From assembly GCA_958439205.1 (NCBI GenBank), contig OY288189.1:1937001-2001000 (forward strand): DNA of 64,000 bases, written 5' to 3'. Source of the stretch: an uncultured Allorhizobium sp. (lineage in GTDB: Bacteria > Pseudomonadota > Alphaproteobacteria > Rhizobiales > Rhizobiaceae). Below are positions 34,991-43,995 of the stretch, piece by piece (positions within the stretch are counted from its first letter, which is position 1; the number at the start of each line of letters is the position of its first letter). The notes under the pieces were generated by a model. The model was not told where the DNA came from. It ran no database searches and saw nothing but the letters and a program-made list of their open reading frames with translations. The position numbers were made by a program, and so were the translations under genes.

Positions 34991-37900
34991 TCATTCCGCT
35001 GCGAGCGGCGGAAGGTTGATGACGTTGCCGTTGCCGTCGTTCTTGCGGCTCACCGGCTGACTGCGTTCGACGGCAGAGACCCGCTTTTCAACGGCTTCCA
35101 GCGCGGCCACGTTCTTGCGGGCGAGGAAGGAAAGGACTTCCGGCGTCAGAGGCTCTTCCTCTTCTTCCTTCTTGCCGACGAAGCGGCTGAAGATCCAACC
35201 GAGCAGGCGGGATACGTCGTCGAGGATAAGGAAGAAGGCCGGTACGACCACAAGGCTCAGCACCGTCGAGACGATGATGCCGCCGATGACGGCGATTGCC
35301 ATCGGTGCACGGAACGAGCCGCCTTCGCCGACACCAAGTGCCGAGGGTAGCATGCCCGCCGACATGGCGATCGAGGTCATGATGATCGGACGGGCGCGCT
35401 TGCGGCCTGCCTCCACCATGGCTTCGAGGCGATGCATGCCCTGACGCCGCATTTCGATGGCGAAGTCGACCAGCAGGATGGCGTTCTTCGTCACGATGCC
35501 CATGAGCATCAGGATGCCGATGAGAACGGGCATGGAGAGCGCGTTGTTCGTCAGGATCAGAGCCACTGCCACGCCGCCGATCGCAAGCGGCAGCGAGAAC
35601 AGGATGGTGAAGGGCTGGATCACGTCCTTGAAGAGCAGGATCAGCACCGTCAGCACCAGAAGCAGGCCGAGGATCATGGCGTTGACGAAGCTCTGCTGCA
35701 TCTCGGCCTGGATCTTGGCGTCACCGCTTTCGGCCAATCGCACGCTTTCCGGGATCTCGGCGCTTGCCACGGTGTCGCGGAAGGCGTTGGTCGCGGTGTC
35801 GAGTGCGACGCCCTGCGGCAGGCCGGCACCGATCGAAACGACGCGGTTGCGGTCGTTGCGCTTGATGGACGAGACGCCTTCCGCGTAGTCGATATCGGCG
35901 ACGCTCGAGAGCGGCACGGTCGCACCACTTGCGGTGCGCACCTTCAAGGAGCGGATGGCAGCCAGATCGGTGCGCAGATTGGTTGACGCCTGGACGCGGA
36001 TCGGGATCTGCCGGTTGTCGAGCGAGATCTTCGGTAGCGCGGCATCGACGTCACCAATGGTGGCAACGCGAACCGTCTGGGCGATCTGCTGAGCGGTGAT
36101 GCCGAGGCGGGCTGCTTCGTCTGCGCGCGGGCGGATCTGCAGTTCCGGACGGGGCAGGGCACCGTCGGCGCTGACATTGGCGAGTTCCGGCACCTGGCGC
36201 AGCTTGGCCTCGAGGATGCCGACGGCCTGGTTCAGCTCTTCCTCGTTCTTGGACAGGAAGTTGAAGGTGATGTCGCGTTCGCCGCGGTCATTGAGCTTGG
36301 TGATGCGAATGTCCGGGATCGAAGCGAGCTTGGCGAAAACCTCTTCCTCGACGTCCCACTGAGGACGCACGCGGCCGTTTTCGGGCAGCTTCGGCAGATA
36401 TTCGCCGATCAGCGGCAGGCCGCCGAGACCCTTGTTGACGAGGGTCTTGGCAAGCGAATGCTCGATGCGATCGAGGTTCATCGTGACGCTGGCGCGACGA
36501 AGCTCCAGATCACCGCGCGGCGAGGAGCCGCCGAGGATGAAGATGCTGGCGACGTCTGGCACATCCTGGATCGCGGCATAGATCGCATCCGTCTTGCGCT
36601 CGGTTTCTTCTAGCGTCGCGTTTGGCGGCAGCTCGACCGAGAGCACGATACGGCCCGCATCTTCCGGCGGAATGAAGCTGCCTGGGACGCCCGACAGGAG
36701 GACGATGGAGCCGATCAGGAAGAGGATGGCTGCGGCAAGCGTCAGCAGGCGGGATACCCAGCCAAAGCCGACGCGGGCGAACATGAAATGCACGAACCTG
36801 CCGGCCGGTGTTTCCGACTTTTCGCTCTGGCGCTCGACGCGTTCACCCCAGTTCCGCAGGAACTGCGGTGCCCAGCCGCCGGTCGTTGCCCGGACGATGC
36901 GGGTGTACATCTTGAGCGGCAGGCTGTCGTTGTCGTGATGGTCGTCCATCGCGTCTTCTGCGCGCATCAGGTAGGCGGCCATCATCGGCGTGATGAGGCG
37001 CGCCACAAGCAGCGAGAAGAAGACGGAGAAGGCTACCGTCAGGCCGAACTGTATGAAGTACTGGCCGGGAATGCCCGGCATGAAGGAAACCGGCACGAAG
37101 ACCGCGATGATCGTGAAGGTCGTCGCGATGACGGCGAGGCCGATTTCATCTGCCGCCTCGATCGCCGCCCGATACGGCGTCTTGCCCATCTTGATGTGCC
37201 GGGCGATGTTTTCCACCTCGACGATCGCGTCGTCGACGAGAATGCCGGTCGCGAGCGTCAGTGCCAGGAACGAGACGAGGTTCAGCGAGAAGCCCATCAT
37301 GTCCATGACCCAGAAGGTCGGGATGGCCGAGAGGGGCAAGGCGACTGCCGAGATCAGCGTCGCGCGCCAGTTGCGCAGGAAGAGAAGCACCACGATGACG
37401 GCGAGGATCGCACCCTCGACGAGGGTGTGCATGGCCGCTTCATAGTTGCCGTAGGTGAAGTAGACCGAGTCGTCGATCATCTCGATCTGGACGTCGGGGT
37501 TCTCGGCACGCACCGTGGCAAGGCTTTCGGCCACGGTCTCGGCAACCGTCACTTCGCTTGCACCCTTGGCGCGGAAGATGGCGAAAGAGACAACGGGCTT
37601 GCCATCGTGGCGGGCGAAGGACTTCGGCTCTTCATAGGTGTCGGTGACACGGCCGATTTCGGACAGCTTGACGAAGCGGCCGCCGGGGAGGGCGATCGTC
37701 GAATTGGCGAGGCTCTCGACATCGCGGTTGTCGCCCAGGGTGCGGATCGACTGCTCGGCCCCCGCTACCTGTCCACGACCGGAGCCGAGGTCGACATTGG
37801 TGCCCTTGAGCTGGCTCGAAATGTCGGATGCGGTGACGCCCAATGCATCGAGACGGTCGGGATCAAGCTCGACGCGCACTTCGCGGTCGGCGCCGCCGTA

Positions 37901-38428
37901 ACGGTCGACACGGCCGATGCCGGGCTGACCCTGGAGGGCGCGCTTGACGGTGTCATCGACGAACCAGGACAGTTCGGCGAGGTTCATGTTGGGCGAGGAG
38001 ACGGCGAAGCTCTGGATCGCCTGACCTTCGACATCGACCTTGGTGACGATGGGTTCATCGACGGAGGCCGGCAGGTCGCCGCGGATCTGGTCGATCGCGT
38101 CCTTGACGTCCTGCACTGCCTGTTCGGTCGGCACTTCCATGCGGAACATGACGACGGTCTGGGACTGTCCGTCCGTAACGGTCGAATTGATTTCGTCGAC
38201 GCCGGTGATCGAGGCCACGGCGTCTTCGACTTCCTTCGTCACTTGGCTCTCGAGTTCAGCCGGGGAGGCGCCGCTCTGGCCGACGGTGATCGCCACCAGG
38301 GGAACGTCGATGTTCGGAAACCGGGTGATCGGCAGCGCATAAAACGACTGGATGCCGACGACCATCAAAAGGAAGAAGGCCAGGATCGGCGCAATCGGAT
38401 TGCGGATGGACCATGCAGAGAAATTCAT
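34991..38428 (-). CDS. RND multidrug efflux permease (AcrB/HAE1-like)
   Basis: The 1145-residue inner-membrane pump has the RND layout of 12 helices with two large periplasmic loops: MNFSAWSIRNPIAPILAFFL as helix 1, the proton-relay Asp pair in helix 4 (GILVDDAIVEVENIARH), FVPVSFMPGIPGQYFIQFGL, and the second-half equivalents VLIGILMLMGIVTKNAILLV and RPIIMTSIAMSAGMLPSALG. A charged C-terminal extension of about 70 residues (KKEEEEEPLTPEVLSFLARK) is longer than in AcrB. It works with the periplasmic adaptor encoded 14 bases upstream; an outer-membrane channel gene is not in the window. Substrates unknown. Confidence 0.93.
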   Translation of the reverse strand: MNFSAWSIRNPIAPILAFFLLMVVGIQSFYALPITRFPNIDVPLVAITVGQSGASPAELESQVTKEVEDAVASITGVDEINSTVTDGQSQTVVMFRMEVPTEQAVQDVKDAIDQIRGDLPASVDEPIVTKVDVEGQAIQSFAVSSPNMNLAELSWFVDDTVKRALQGQPGIGRVDRYGGADREVRVELDPDRLDALGVTASDISSQLKGTNVDLGSGRGQVAGAEQSIRTLGDNRDVESLANSTIALPGGRFVKLSEIGRVTDTYEEPKSFARHDGKPVVSFAIFRAKGASEVTVAETVAESLATVRAENPDVQIEMIDDSVYFTYGNYEAAMHTLVEGAILAVIVVLLFLRNWRATLISAVALPLSAIPTFWVMDMMGFSLNLVSFLALTLATGILVDDAIVEVENIARHIKMGKTPYRAAIEAADEIGLAVIATTFTIIAVFVPVSFMPGIPGQYFIQFGLTVAFSVFFSLLVARLITPMMAAYLMRAEDAMDDHHDNDSLPLKMYTRIVRATTGGWAPQFLRNWGERVERQSEKSETPAGRFVHFMFARVGFGWVSRLLTLAAAILFLIGSIVLLSGVPGSFIPPEDAGRIVLSVELPPNATLEETERKTDAIYAAIQDVPDVASIFILGGSSPRGDLELRRASVTMNLDRIEHSLAKTLVNKGLGGLPLIGEYLPKLPENGRVRPQWDVEEEVFAKLASIPDIRITKLNDRGERDITFNFLSKNEEELNQAVGILEAKLRQVPELANVSADGALPRPELQIRPRADEAARLGITAQQIAQTVRVATIGDVDAALPKISLDNRQIPIRVQASTNLRTDLAAIRSLKVRTASGATVPLSSVADIDYAEGVSSIKRNDRNRVVSIGAGLPQGVALDTATNAFRDTVASAEIPESVRLAESGDAKIQAEMQQSFVNAMILGLLLVLTVLILLFKDVIQPFTILFSLPLAIGGVAVALILTNNALSMPVLIGILMLMGIVTKNAILLVDFAIEMRRQGMHRLEAMVEAGRKRARPIIMTSIAMSAGMLPSALGVGEGGSFRAPMAIAVIGGIIVSTVLSLVVVPAFFLILDDVSRLLGWIFSRFVGKKEEEEEPLTPEVLSFLARKNVAALEAVEKRVSAVERSQPVSRKNDGNGNVINLPPLAAE

Positions 38429-38442
38429 GGCGTCGTCGCCCT

Positions 38443-39627
38443 TCAGTTGGAAACGCTGCTGGTGTCTTCCACGGGGTTAATCTTGTCCCCGTCGCGGACA
38501 AACACGCCCGCCTTTGCTACGACCTTGTCGCCTTCATCGAGGCCCTCGGTCACCTGAATGTAGGACCCGTCCTGGATGCCCGTCTTGATCTCGACCATCT
38601 GCACGGTTCCGTCGCGAACCTTGCGGACCGTCGTCTTGCCGCCTTCGGTGGTGATCGCAGATAGAGGAAGGGCGATCCCTTTTGCTTCGCTGACAATGAT
38701 CGCGGCGCTGCCATACATGCCCGACCGGGCGGCCAGGTCGTCGTCGAGTGCGATATGAACCGCGCCCAGACGGGTGACCGGATCGACGACCGGGGAGATG
38801 AGGCGCACAGACCCTGTCAGGGGTTGCGTGCTGCCGGCAATCGTCACGGCTGCCTTCTGGCCCTGCTTGAGGCGCAGGATATCATTTTCGGGGACATCCG
38901 CCACCAGTTCGATCTGCCCGTCGCGGATGACCGTGAAGAGCGGCTGGCCAGCACCGGTTGCGATGGCGCCGATCCGGGCGTTGCGCACCGAAATAGTGCC
39001 TGTGACCGACGACTTGATGTCGGTGCGGGCGAGGCGGAGATCGGTATCGGCAATCTGCGTGTCGACGACCTTGATATCCGCTTCGGCGACAGTGATTGCC
39101 TGGCGGGCGGTCTCGACCCGGGCGGTCGCGCTGGCGAGCGACGTTTCGGCCTGCTCTTTTTGTGAGGTGGAAACGGAACCTGATGAGACCAGGCGCGTTG
39201 CACGCTCGAACTGGCGCTGCGCGTCGTTGAGGCTCGCTTCGGCTTCCACCAGCTGAGCCTGATACTGGGCAAGGGCGGCTTCAGCCTTTGCACGGTTGGC
39301 GAGGTACTGGCTGCGCTGAAGGAGGAGGGTGTCTTCGCTCAGCTTCGCGACCACCGCGTCGGCCTGAACCGTATCGCCGACATCGGCGTTCAGGGACTGG
39401 ATCTGCAGACCCTCGACCTGGGGCTGGATCTGCACCTCTTCCTCGGCGCGCAATGTGCCGGTGGAGACGACCCTGTCGACAAGGTCACGGCTTTCAGCCG
39501 CTGTGACGATAATGGCCGGGAGGTTCTGCGCTGGTGCCGCCGGCTGTTCCTGGCCAATGGCGACCGAGGCCGCCAGCGACAGAGTGGCAGCGATCAGCAC
39601 GGACTTCGCGCTCGCGTTTCGAAACAT
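38443..39627 (-). CDS. RND efflux periplasmic adaptor (membrane fusion protein)
   Basis: The 394-residue protein has a signal peptide (MFRNASAKSVLIAATLSLAA), a lipoyl-type half (GTLRAEEEVQIQPQVEGLQI, LNADVGDTVQADAVVAKL), a long coiled-coil hairpin (residues ~100-170, ANRAKAEAALAQYQAQLVEA) and beta-barrel regions (GTISVRNARIGAIATGAGQP). I chose the ATG at 39627 because GGAAGGG lies before it and the signal peptide starts there. It bridges the RND pump and an outer-membrane channel. First gene of the two-gene operon. Confidence 0.9.
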   Translation of the reverse strand: MFRNASAKSVLIAATLSLAASVAIGQEQPAAPAQNLPAIIVTAAESRDLVDRVVSTGTLRAEEEVQIQPQVEGLQIQSLNADVGDTVQADAVVAKLSEDTLLLQRSQYLANRAKAEAALAQYQAQLVEAEASLNDAQRQFERATRLVSSGSVSTSQKEQAETSLASATARVETARQAITVAEADIKVVDTQIADTDLRLARTDIKSSVTGTISVRNARIGAIATGAGQPLFTVIRDGQIELVADVPENDILRLKQGQKAAVTIAGSTQPLTGSVRLISPVVDPVTRLGAVHIALDDDLAARSGMYGSAAIIVSEAKGIALPLSAITTEGGKTTVRKVRDGTVQMVEIKTGIQDGSYIQVTEGLDEGDKVVAKAGVFVRDGDKINPVEDTSSVSN

Positions 39628-39669
39628 GAGACCCTTCCCAGAGAATGATAAAAGCAGTTTTGAAAGCAT

Positions 39670-39900
39670 TACGTCTTGTCAGCCGGATCGGCTCACAGCG
39701 TCGATGCTAACGACACTCATACGCTGTTTTCAACTTTTCGGCATCTGAACCCAGATGAAGAGGTGGGGGATCGCAAAACCGCTTGCAAGAGGCTTAAAGG
39801 CCATTTGCGATGCGCTCGTGAAAATAGTTCAATATAGAACGATGGTGTTGCCGATTTGCCAGTCCCGGCGACTGAAAATGATCAGTAAAACCTACAAATA
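39670..39900. other. Intergenic region upstream of the RND adaptor gene
   Basis: The bases between the adaptor gene and the terminator of the ABC operon hold no ORF. They are notably AT-rich (AAAATAGTTCAATATAGAAC near 39820), fitting a promoter for the efflux operon. No operator palindrome or adjacent TetR-type repressor was seen. Confidence 0.35.
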
Positions 39901-39924
39901 GACACGGGGATTGCTCCCCGTGTC
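39901..39924 (-). terminator. Terminator of the NMT1-type ABC transporter operon
   Basis: GACACGGGG (39901-39909) and CCCCGTGTC (39916-39924) form a 9-bp perfect stem with a six-base loop. On the minus strand it is followed by TATTTGTAGGTTTT, a broken T run. It lies 26 bases after the binding-protein stop. Confidence 0.65.
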
Positions 39925-39949
39925 CTGTATTCGCTGTGGTCCGCCAAGA

Positions 39950-40942
39950 CTATTTCAGGGCCGCGTCGGTGATCTCGGTCGTGAAGGCGCCGGTCGGCTC
40001 CTTGGAGATAACGGGATCCGAACCGCCGCCGAGCAGGGTCTTCACCGTGCGATCGTAGTCGGCCTTGTCCAGCGCACCGGCAGAGCCGGCCGTCAGCTTG
40101 GCGACTTCGCTCATCATGCGCTTCTGATGGGCTTCGGTCTGGGCGCCTGAGGCGTCGTTTTCGAGCACGATTTCAGCAGCTTCGTCCGAATTGGCTTCGG
40201 CATACTTCCAGCCCTTCATCGAAGCGCGGACGAACTTGACCATCTTTTCCTTGAAGGCCGGGTCGGCGAGCTTGTCTTCGAGCACGTAGAGACCGTCTTC
40301 GAGCGTGGCCACGCCTTCGTCTTCATACTTGAAGGTCACGAGGTCTTCGGCCTTGATGCCGGCATCGATGACCTGCCAGTATTCGTTGTAGGTCATGGTC
40401 GAGATGCAGGCGGCCTGCTTCTGCAGGAGCGGGTCGACGTTGAAGCCCTGCTTGAGAACCGTCACGCCGCCTTCCGAGCCGTCGGTCTTGATGCCGAGCG
40501 TGCTCATCCAGGACAGGAAGGGATATTCGTTTCCGAAGAACCAGACGCCGAGGGTCTTGCCCTTGAAATCTTCCGGCTTGGTGATGCCGGTTTCCTTGAG
40601 GCAGGTCAGCATCATGCCCGAGGACTTGAAGGGCTGGGCAATGTTGACGAGCGGCACGCCCTTTTCGCGGGTTGCGAGTGCCGACGGCATCCAGTCGACG
40701 ATGACATCTGCGCCGCCACCGGCCAGAACCTGCGGAGGTGCGATGTCAGGGCCGCCCGGCTTGATTTCGACGTCGAGGCCTTCTTCTTCGTAGAAGCCCT
40801 TGTCTTTCGCGACGTAGTAGCCGGCGAACTGGGCCTGGGTTACCCATTTCAGCTGGAGGGTCACCTTGTCGGCGGCGGCGGCCTGCATGGCGGTCAACGA
40901 GACCGCGGCAGCCAGCAGCAGGGATGCGAGTTTGATTGTCAT
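39950..40942 (-). CDS. NMT1/THI5-type ABC transporter substrate-binding protein
   Basis: The 330-residue precursor has a signal peptide (MTIKLASLLLAAAVSLTAMQ) and the NMT1/THI5 fold: KVTLQLKWVTQAQFAGYYVA, KDKGFYEEEGLDVEIKPGGP, GADVIVDWMPSALATREKGV and KTLGVWFFGNEYPF. Relatives bind thiamine pyrimidines or other aromatic nitrogen compounds. Because the operon sits in a reductive pyrimidine catabolism cluster, a pyrimidine or its degradation intermediate is the likely ligand; this is inference. AGAGGGAAC precedes the ATG. It is the last gene of a five-gene operon. Confidence 0.87.
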   Translation of the reverse strand: MTIKLASLLLAAAVSLTAMQAAAADKVTLQLKWVTQAQFAGYYVAKDKGFYEEEGLDVEIKPGGPDIAPPQVLAGGGADVIVDWMPSALATREKGVPLVNIAQPFKSSGMMLTCLKETGITKPEDFKGKTLGVWFFGNEYPFLSWMSTLGIKTDGSEGGVTVLKQGFNVDPLLQKQAACISTMTYNEYWQVIDAGIKAEDLVTFKYEDEGVATLEDGLYVLEDKLADPAFKEKMVKFVRASMKGWKYAEANSDEAAEIVLENDASGAQTEAHQKRMMSEVAKLTAGSAGALDKADYDRTVKTLLGGGSDPVISKEPTGAFTTEITDAALK

Positions 40943-40972
40943 TTCAGTTCCCTCTTTTTTTGTTGGTTCAGT

Positions 40973-41839
40973 TCACGACCGTCCACCACGGACGGACGGA
41001 TGCCAGAAGGTGACCCGGCGTTCTGCCAGTGCCACCAATCCGTAGAAGACCGAGCCGGCGAGTGCGGCGACCGCAATCTCGGCCCAGACCATGTCGACAT
41101 TCGAGCGTCCAACCTCGGTCGAGATACGGAAGCCCATGCCGACAATCGGGGTGCCGAAGAACTCTGCCACGATCGCACCGATCAGCGCGAGGGTGGAATT
41201 GATCTTCAGCGCATTGAAGATGAAAGGCCAGGCGGCGGGAAGTCTGAGCCGCACCAGCGTCTGCCACCAGGACGCGGCATAGGTGTGCATCAGGTCGCGC
41301 TCCATGTGGCTCGCGGCGGCCAATCCCTGCACGGTGTTCACCAGCATCGGGAAGAAGGTCATGATGACGACGACGGCAACCTTGGACTGCCAGTCGAAGC
41401 CGAACCACATGACCATAATCGGGGCGATGCCGACGACGGGCAGGGCCGAGACGAAGTTGCCGATCGGCAGCAGGCCCTTCTGCAGGAAGGGCGAGCGGTC
41501 GATCAGGATCGCAACGAGGAAGCCGAGGCCGCAGCCGGCGACATAACCCGTGATGACAGATTTCAGGAAGGTCTGCTGGAAATCCGCCCAGAGGATGTGG
41601 GTGGAGGTGAGGATGCGCGCCCAGATCATCGAGGGGGCCGGTAGCAGGATCGAGGGGATCTCGAAGCCGTGCACCGCACATTCCCAGATGACGAGCAGGG
41701 TCACACCGAAGATCAGGGGGACGGCGAGGCTGATTGCACGTCGGGTGGATGGATCCTTCGGCCGCTGAGCCACCAGCCACTGGTTCAGACCCCAGGCACC
41801 AAGCCAGAAGACAAAGGCGAAGACGAGGTAACCGTTCAT
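40973..41839 (-). CDS. ABC transporter permease of the NMT1-type system (second permease)
   Basis: The 288-residue permease has about six to seven helices and the BPD_transp_1 EAA loop (VQGLAAASHMERDLMHTYAA and LRLPAAWPFIFNALKINSTL). It opens with two hydrophobic helices (MNGYLVFAFVFWLGAWGLNQ). It overlaps the upstream permease by four bases, indicating a heterodimer channel. The family (SsuC/ThiX-like) carries sulfonates, nitrate, thiamine precursors and similar compounds. Confidence 0.87.
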   Translation of the reverse strand: MNGYLVFAFVFWLGAWGLNQWLVAQRPKDPSTRRAISLAVPLIFGVTLLVIWECAVHGFEIPSILLPAPSMIWARILTSTHILWADFQQTFLKSVITGYVAGCGLGFLVAILIDRSPFLQKGLLPIGNFVSALPVVGIAPIMVMWFGFDWQSKVAVVVIMTFFPMLVNTVQGLAAASHMERDLMHTYAASWWQTLVRLRLPAAWPFIFNALKINSTLALIGAIVAEFFGTPIVGMGFRISTEVGRSNVDMVWAEIAVAALAGSVFYGLVALAERRVTFWHPSVRGGRS

Positions 41840-42723
41840 GGCTTGACCCCCATGCGTGCGAGAACCCGTGTGTGGGCCATGCCGACGATTGAAACGAGGA
41901 GGGCAGCCAAGCCTGCCGCCATGAAGAGGGCGGCCCAGATCTGGATGGTCTGGCCGTAGTAGGAGCCGGACAGCAGGCGGGCGCCGAGACCGGCGACGGC
42001 CCCCGTCGGTAGCTCACCGACGATAGCGCCGACCAGTGAGATCGCGATGGCTACCTTCAGCGAGGTAAAGAGATAGGGCATCGAGGCCGGCCAGCGCAGT
42101 TTCCAGAAAGTCTGGGAGGGGCTGGCATTATAGGTGTGCATCAGGTCGAGCAGCAGGATGTCGGGGCTGCGCAGACCCTTCACCATGCCGACAACGATCG
42201 GGAAGAAGGAAAGATAGGTCGAAATCAGCGCCTTGGGCATCAATCCGGAGATGCCGATCGAATTCAGCACGACGATGATCATCGGCGCAATCGCAAGGAT
42301 CGGGATCGTCTGGGAGGCGATCACCCAGGGCATCAGCGACTTGTCCATGGCCCGGTTATGGACGATGGCGATTGCAAGCACGATGCCGAGCACGGTGCCC
42401 ATGGCAAAGCCCGCCAGCGTCGCCGAGAGCGTGATCCAGGCGTGGTAGACGAGGCTGCGCTTGGAGGTGATGGCTTTGTTGAACACGGTGTCCCAGAGTT
42501 CGGCGACGATCTGGTGCGGGGCCGGCAGGATCGGGCGTTCCTGGGCGAAGGTCCGCTCGACGACTTGGGAGAAGGTGATCTCTTCATTGGCGCGGGCGGC
42601 CTGATCGCGGACAAAGGGCGCGTTCAGATAGACGACGAAGACATGCCAGATGACGAAGATCGCCAAGAGGACCGTCGGGACCGGCAGGACGCGGTCGCGG
42701 AGGTGAGAGGGGGCGGCCTTCAT
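41836..42723 (-). CDS. ABC transporter permease of the NMT1-type system (first permease)
   Basis: The 295-residue permease has an N-terminal helix (VLPVPTVLLAIFVIWHVFVV), a periplasmic segment, then the core with FAMGTVLGIVLAIAIVHNRA, the EAA loop (GLRSPDILLLDLMHTYNASP, KLRWPASMPYLFTSLKVAIA) and further helices. It starts exactly at the last base of the small SMR-like gene and overlaps the second permease by four bases. Confidence 0.87.
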   Translation of the reverse strand: MKAAPSHLRDRVLPVPTVLLAIFVIWHVFVVYLNAPFVRDQAARANEEITFSQVVERTFAQERPILPAPHQIVAELWDTVFNKAITSKRSLVYHAWITLSATLAGFAMGTVLGIVLAIAIVHNRAMDKSLMPWVIASQTIPILAIAPMIIVVLNSIGISGLMPKALISTYLSFFPIVVGMVKGLRSPDILLLDLMHTYNASPSQTFWKLRWPASMPYLFTSLKVAIAISLVGAIVGELPTGAVAGLGARLLSGSYYGQTIQIWAALFMAAGLAALLVSIVGMAHTRVLARMGVKP

Positions 42724-43058
42724 CAGGCACCTCCTTTTGCGGGATAGAGCATGAGGGCCATGGACACGACACCGAGCGCCACGCCTGCGGTCTGGATGGC
42801 GCTCAGGCGTTCGCCGAAGAGGAAGAAGGCAATAACGTTGATGAGGACCAGTTGGGCGATGGCCGAGGCGGAGATAGCCAGACCCAAGCCGCCCTCACGC
42901 ATCAGCTTCACCATCATCAGATTGCCGATGCAGTAGAGGGCGAGTGAGGCCACGAGTACCCAGAGCTTGCCGTTGTCGACATAGGCGCGGGAGACGGTGG
43001 CGGCACCCAGGAAGGTCGCCATGGCGGCACCGAGCCAGAGGAGGAAGGTGGGGTTCAT
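42723..43058 (-). CDS. Small EamA/SMR-like four-helix membrane protein in the ABC operon
   Basis: The 111-residue protein has four hydrophobic helices (MNPTFLLWLGAAMATFLGAA, LWVLVASLALYCIGNLMMVK, GLGLAISASAIAQLVLINVI, IQTAGVALGVVSMALMLYPA), the size and topology of SMR/half-EamA transporters. It sits between the ATPase and first permease with a one-base overlap to the latter. It could work as a separate small transporter or as an accessory of the ABC system; neither can be shown here. Confidence 0.8.
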   Translation of the reverse strand: MNPTFLLWLGAAMATFLGAATVSRAYVDNGKLWVLVASLALYCIGNLMMVKLMREGGLGLAISASAIAQLVLINVIAFFLFGERLSAIQTAGVALGVVSMALMLYPAKGGA

Positions 43059-43082
43059 GGGGTTTTACTCTCAATCACAAGA

Positions 43083-43871
43083 CTATTCCTCATAAGAATG
43101 CCCCGCCTTCAGGCCCTCGCGCACGCGATGCGCAATCTCGAGAAATTCCGGGGTCTCCCTGATATCGAGCGGCCGCTCCTTTGGCAGTGTCGACTCGATG
43201 ATGTCGGTCACCCGGCCCGGACGCGGGCTCATGACGACGATCTTGGTCGAGAGGTAGACGGCCTCGGGGATCGAGTGGGTGACGAAGCAGATCGTCTTGT
43301 TGGTGCGGTCCCAGAGCTTCAGGAGCTCTGAATTCAGGTGGTCGCGGACGATTTCGTCGAGCGCGCCGAAGGGTTCGTCCATCAGCAGCAGGTCGGCGTC
43401 GAAGGCGAGCGCGCGGGCGATCGATGCTCGCTGCTGCATGCCGCCCGACAACTGCCAGGGATATTTCTTGGCAAAGCCCGAGAGGTTCACCAGCTCCAGC
43501 GTCTGTTCGATGCGCTTCTTCTTTTCCGCCGCACTGTAACCCATGATTTCGAGCGGCAGCGCGATGTTGTTCTCGATCGTGCGCCAGGGATAGAGGGCCG
43601 CTGCCTGGAAGACATAGCCGTAGGAGCGCGCCTTGCGGGCCTCTTCCGGTGTCATGCCGTTGACGGTGATCTCACCGGCGGTGTGCTTTTCGAGATCGGC
43701 AATGACGCGCAGGAAAGTGGTCTTGCCGCAGCCGGAGGGTCCGATGAAGGAGACGAAATCGCCCTTCTTCACCTCAAGATCGACATTCGACAGGGCGTGG
43801 ACGGGGCCGTCATTGGTCTCGAAGGTGAGGCTCAGGTTCCTGGCCGAGACGACGGAGTAGGGTGCATTCAT
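43083..43871 (-). CDS. ABC transporter ATP-binding protein of the NMT1-type system
   Basis: The 262-residue ATPase has Walker A GPSGCGKTTFL, Q-loop YVFQAAALYPWRT, signature LSGGMQQRASIARAL and Walker B LLLMDEPFGALDE, the SsuB/TauB/ThiZ-type pattern. It is the first gene of the five-gene minus-strand operon and is divergent from the cupin gene, with a long imperfect palindrome between them. Confidence 0.92.
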   Translation of the reverse strand: MNAPYSVVSARNLSLTFETNDGPVHALSNVDLEVKKGDFVSFIGPSGCGKTTFLRVIADLEKHTAGEITVNGMTPEEARKARSYGYVFQAAALYPWRTIENNIALPLEIMGYSAAEKKKRIEQTLELVNLSGFAKKYPWQLSGGMQQRASIARALAFDADLLLMDEPFGALDEIVRDHLNSELLKLWDRTNKTICFVTHSIPEAVYLSTKIVVMSPRPGRVTDIIESTLPKERPLDIRETPEFLEIAHRVREGLKAGHSYEE

Positions 43872-43893
43872 GCGCTAGGACCAATCGCGTTTG

Positions 43894-43918
43894 TTGCAAA
43901 GGCAGTCTGCCTCTTGCA
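43894..43918. promoter_or_regulatory. 25-bp near-perfect palindrome between the ABC operon and the cupin gene
   Basis: The core AGGCAG-T-CTGCCT (43900-43912) is an exact palindrome centred on 43906. The flanks TTGCAA and CTTGCA extend it to 25 bases with one base out of register. It lies 23-47 bases before the ATPase start and about 80 before the cupin start, a natural operator position for both. Confidence 0.5.
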
Positions 43919-43995
43919 TTCTTTTGACATGCGGCCGCTCGGGAGCAGCGGGCCGGGAGAGGCGGGCCTGCCGCCGGTGAGAAGAGGACGGGACA

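Noticed and set aside
36788..38557. 589-codon open frame opposite the RND permease
   Set aside because: Long only because the GC-rich opposite strand lacks stops; the RND protein has all family motifs on the other strand.
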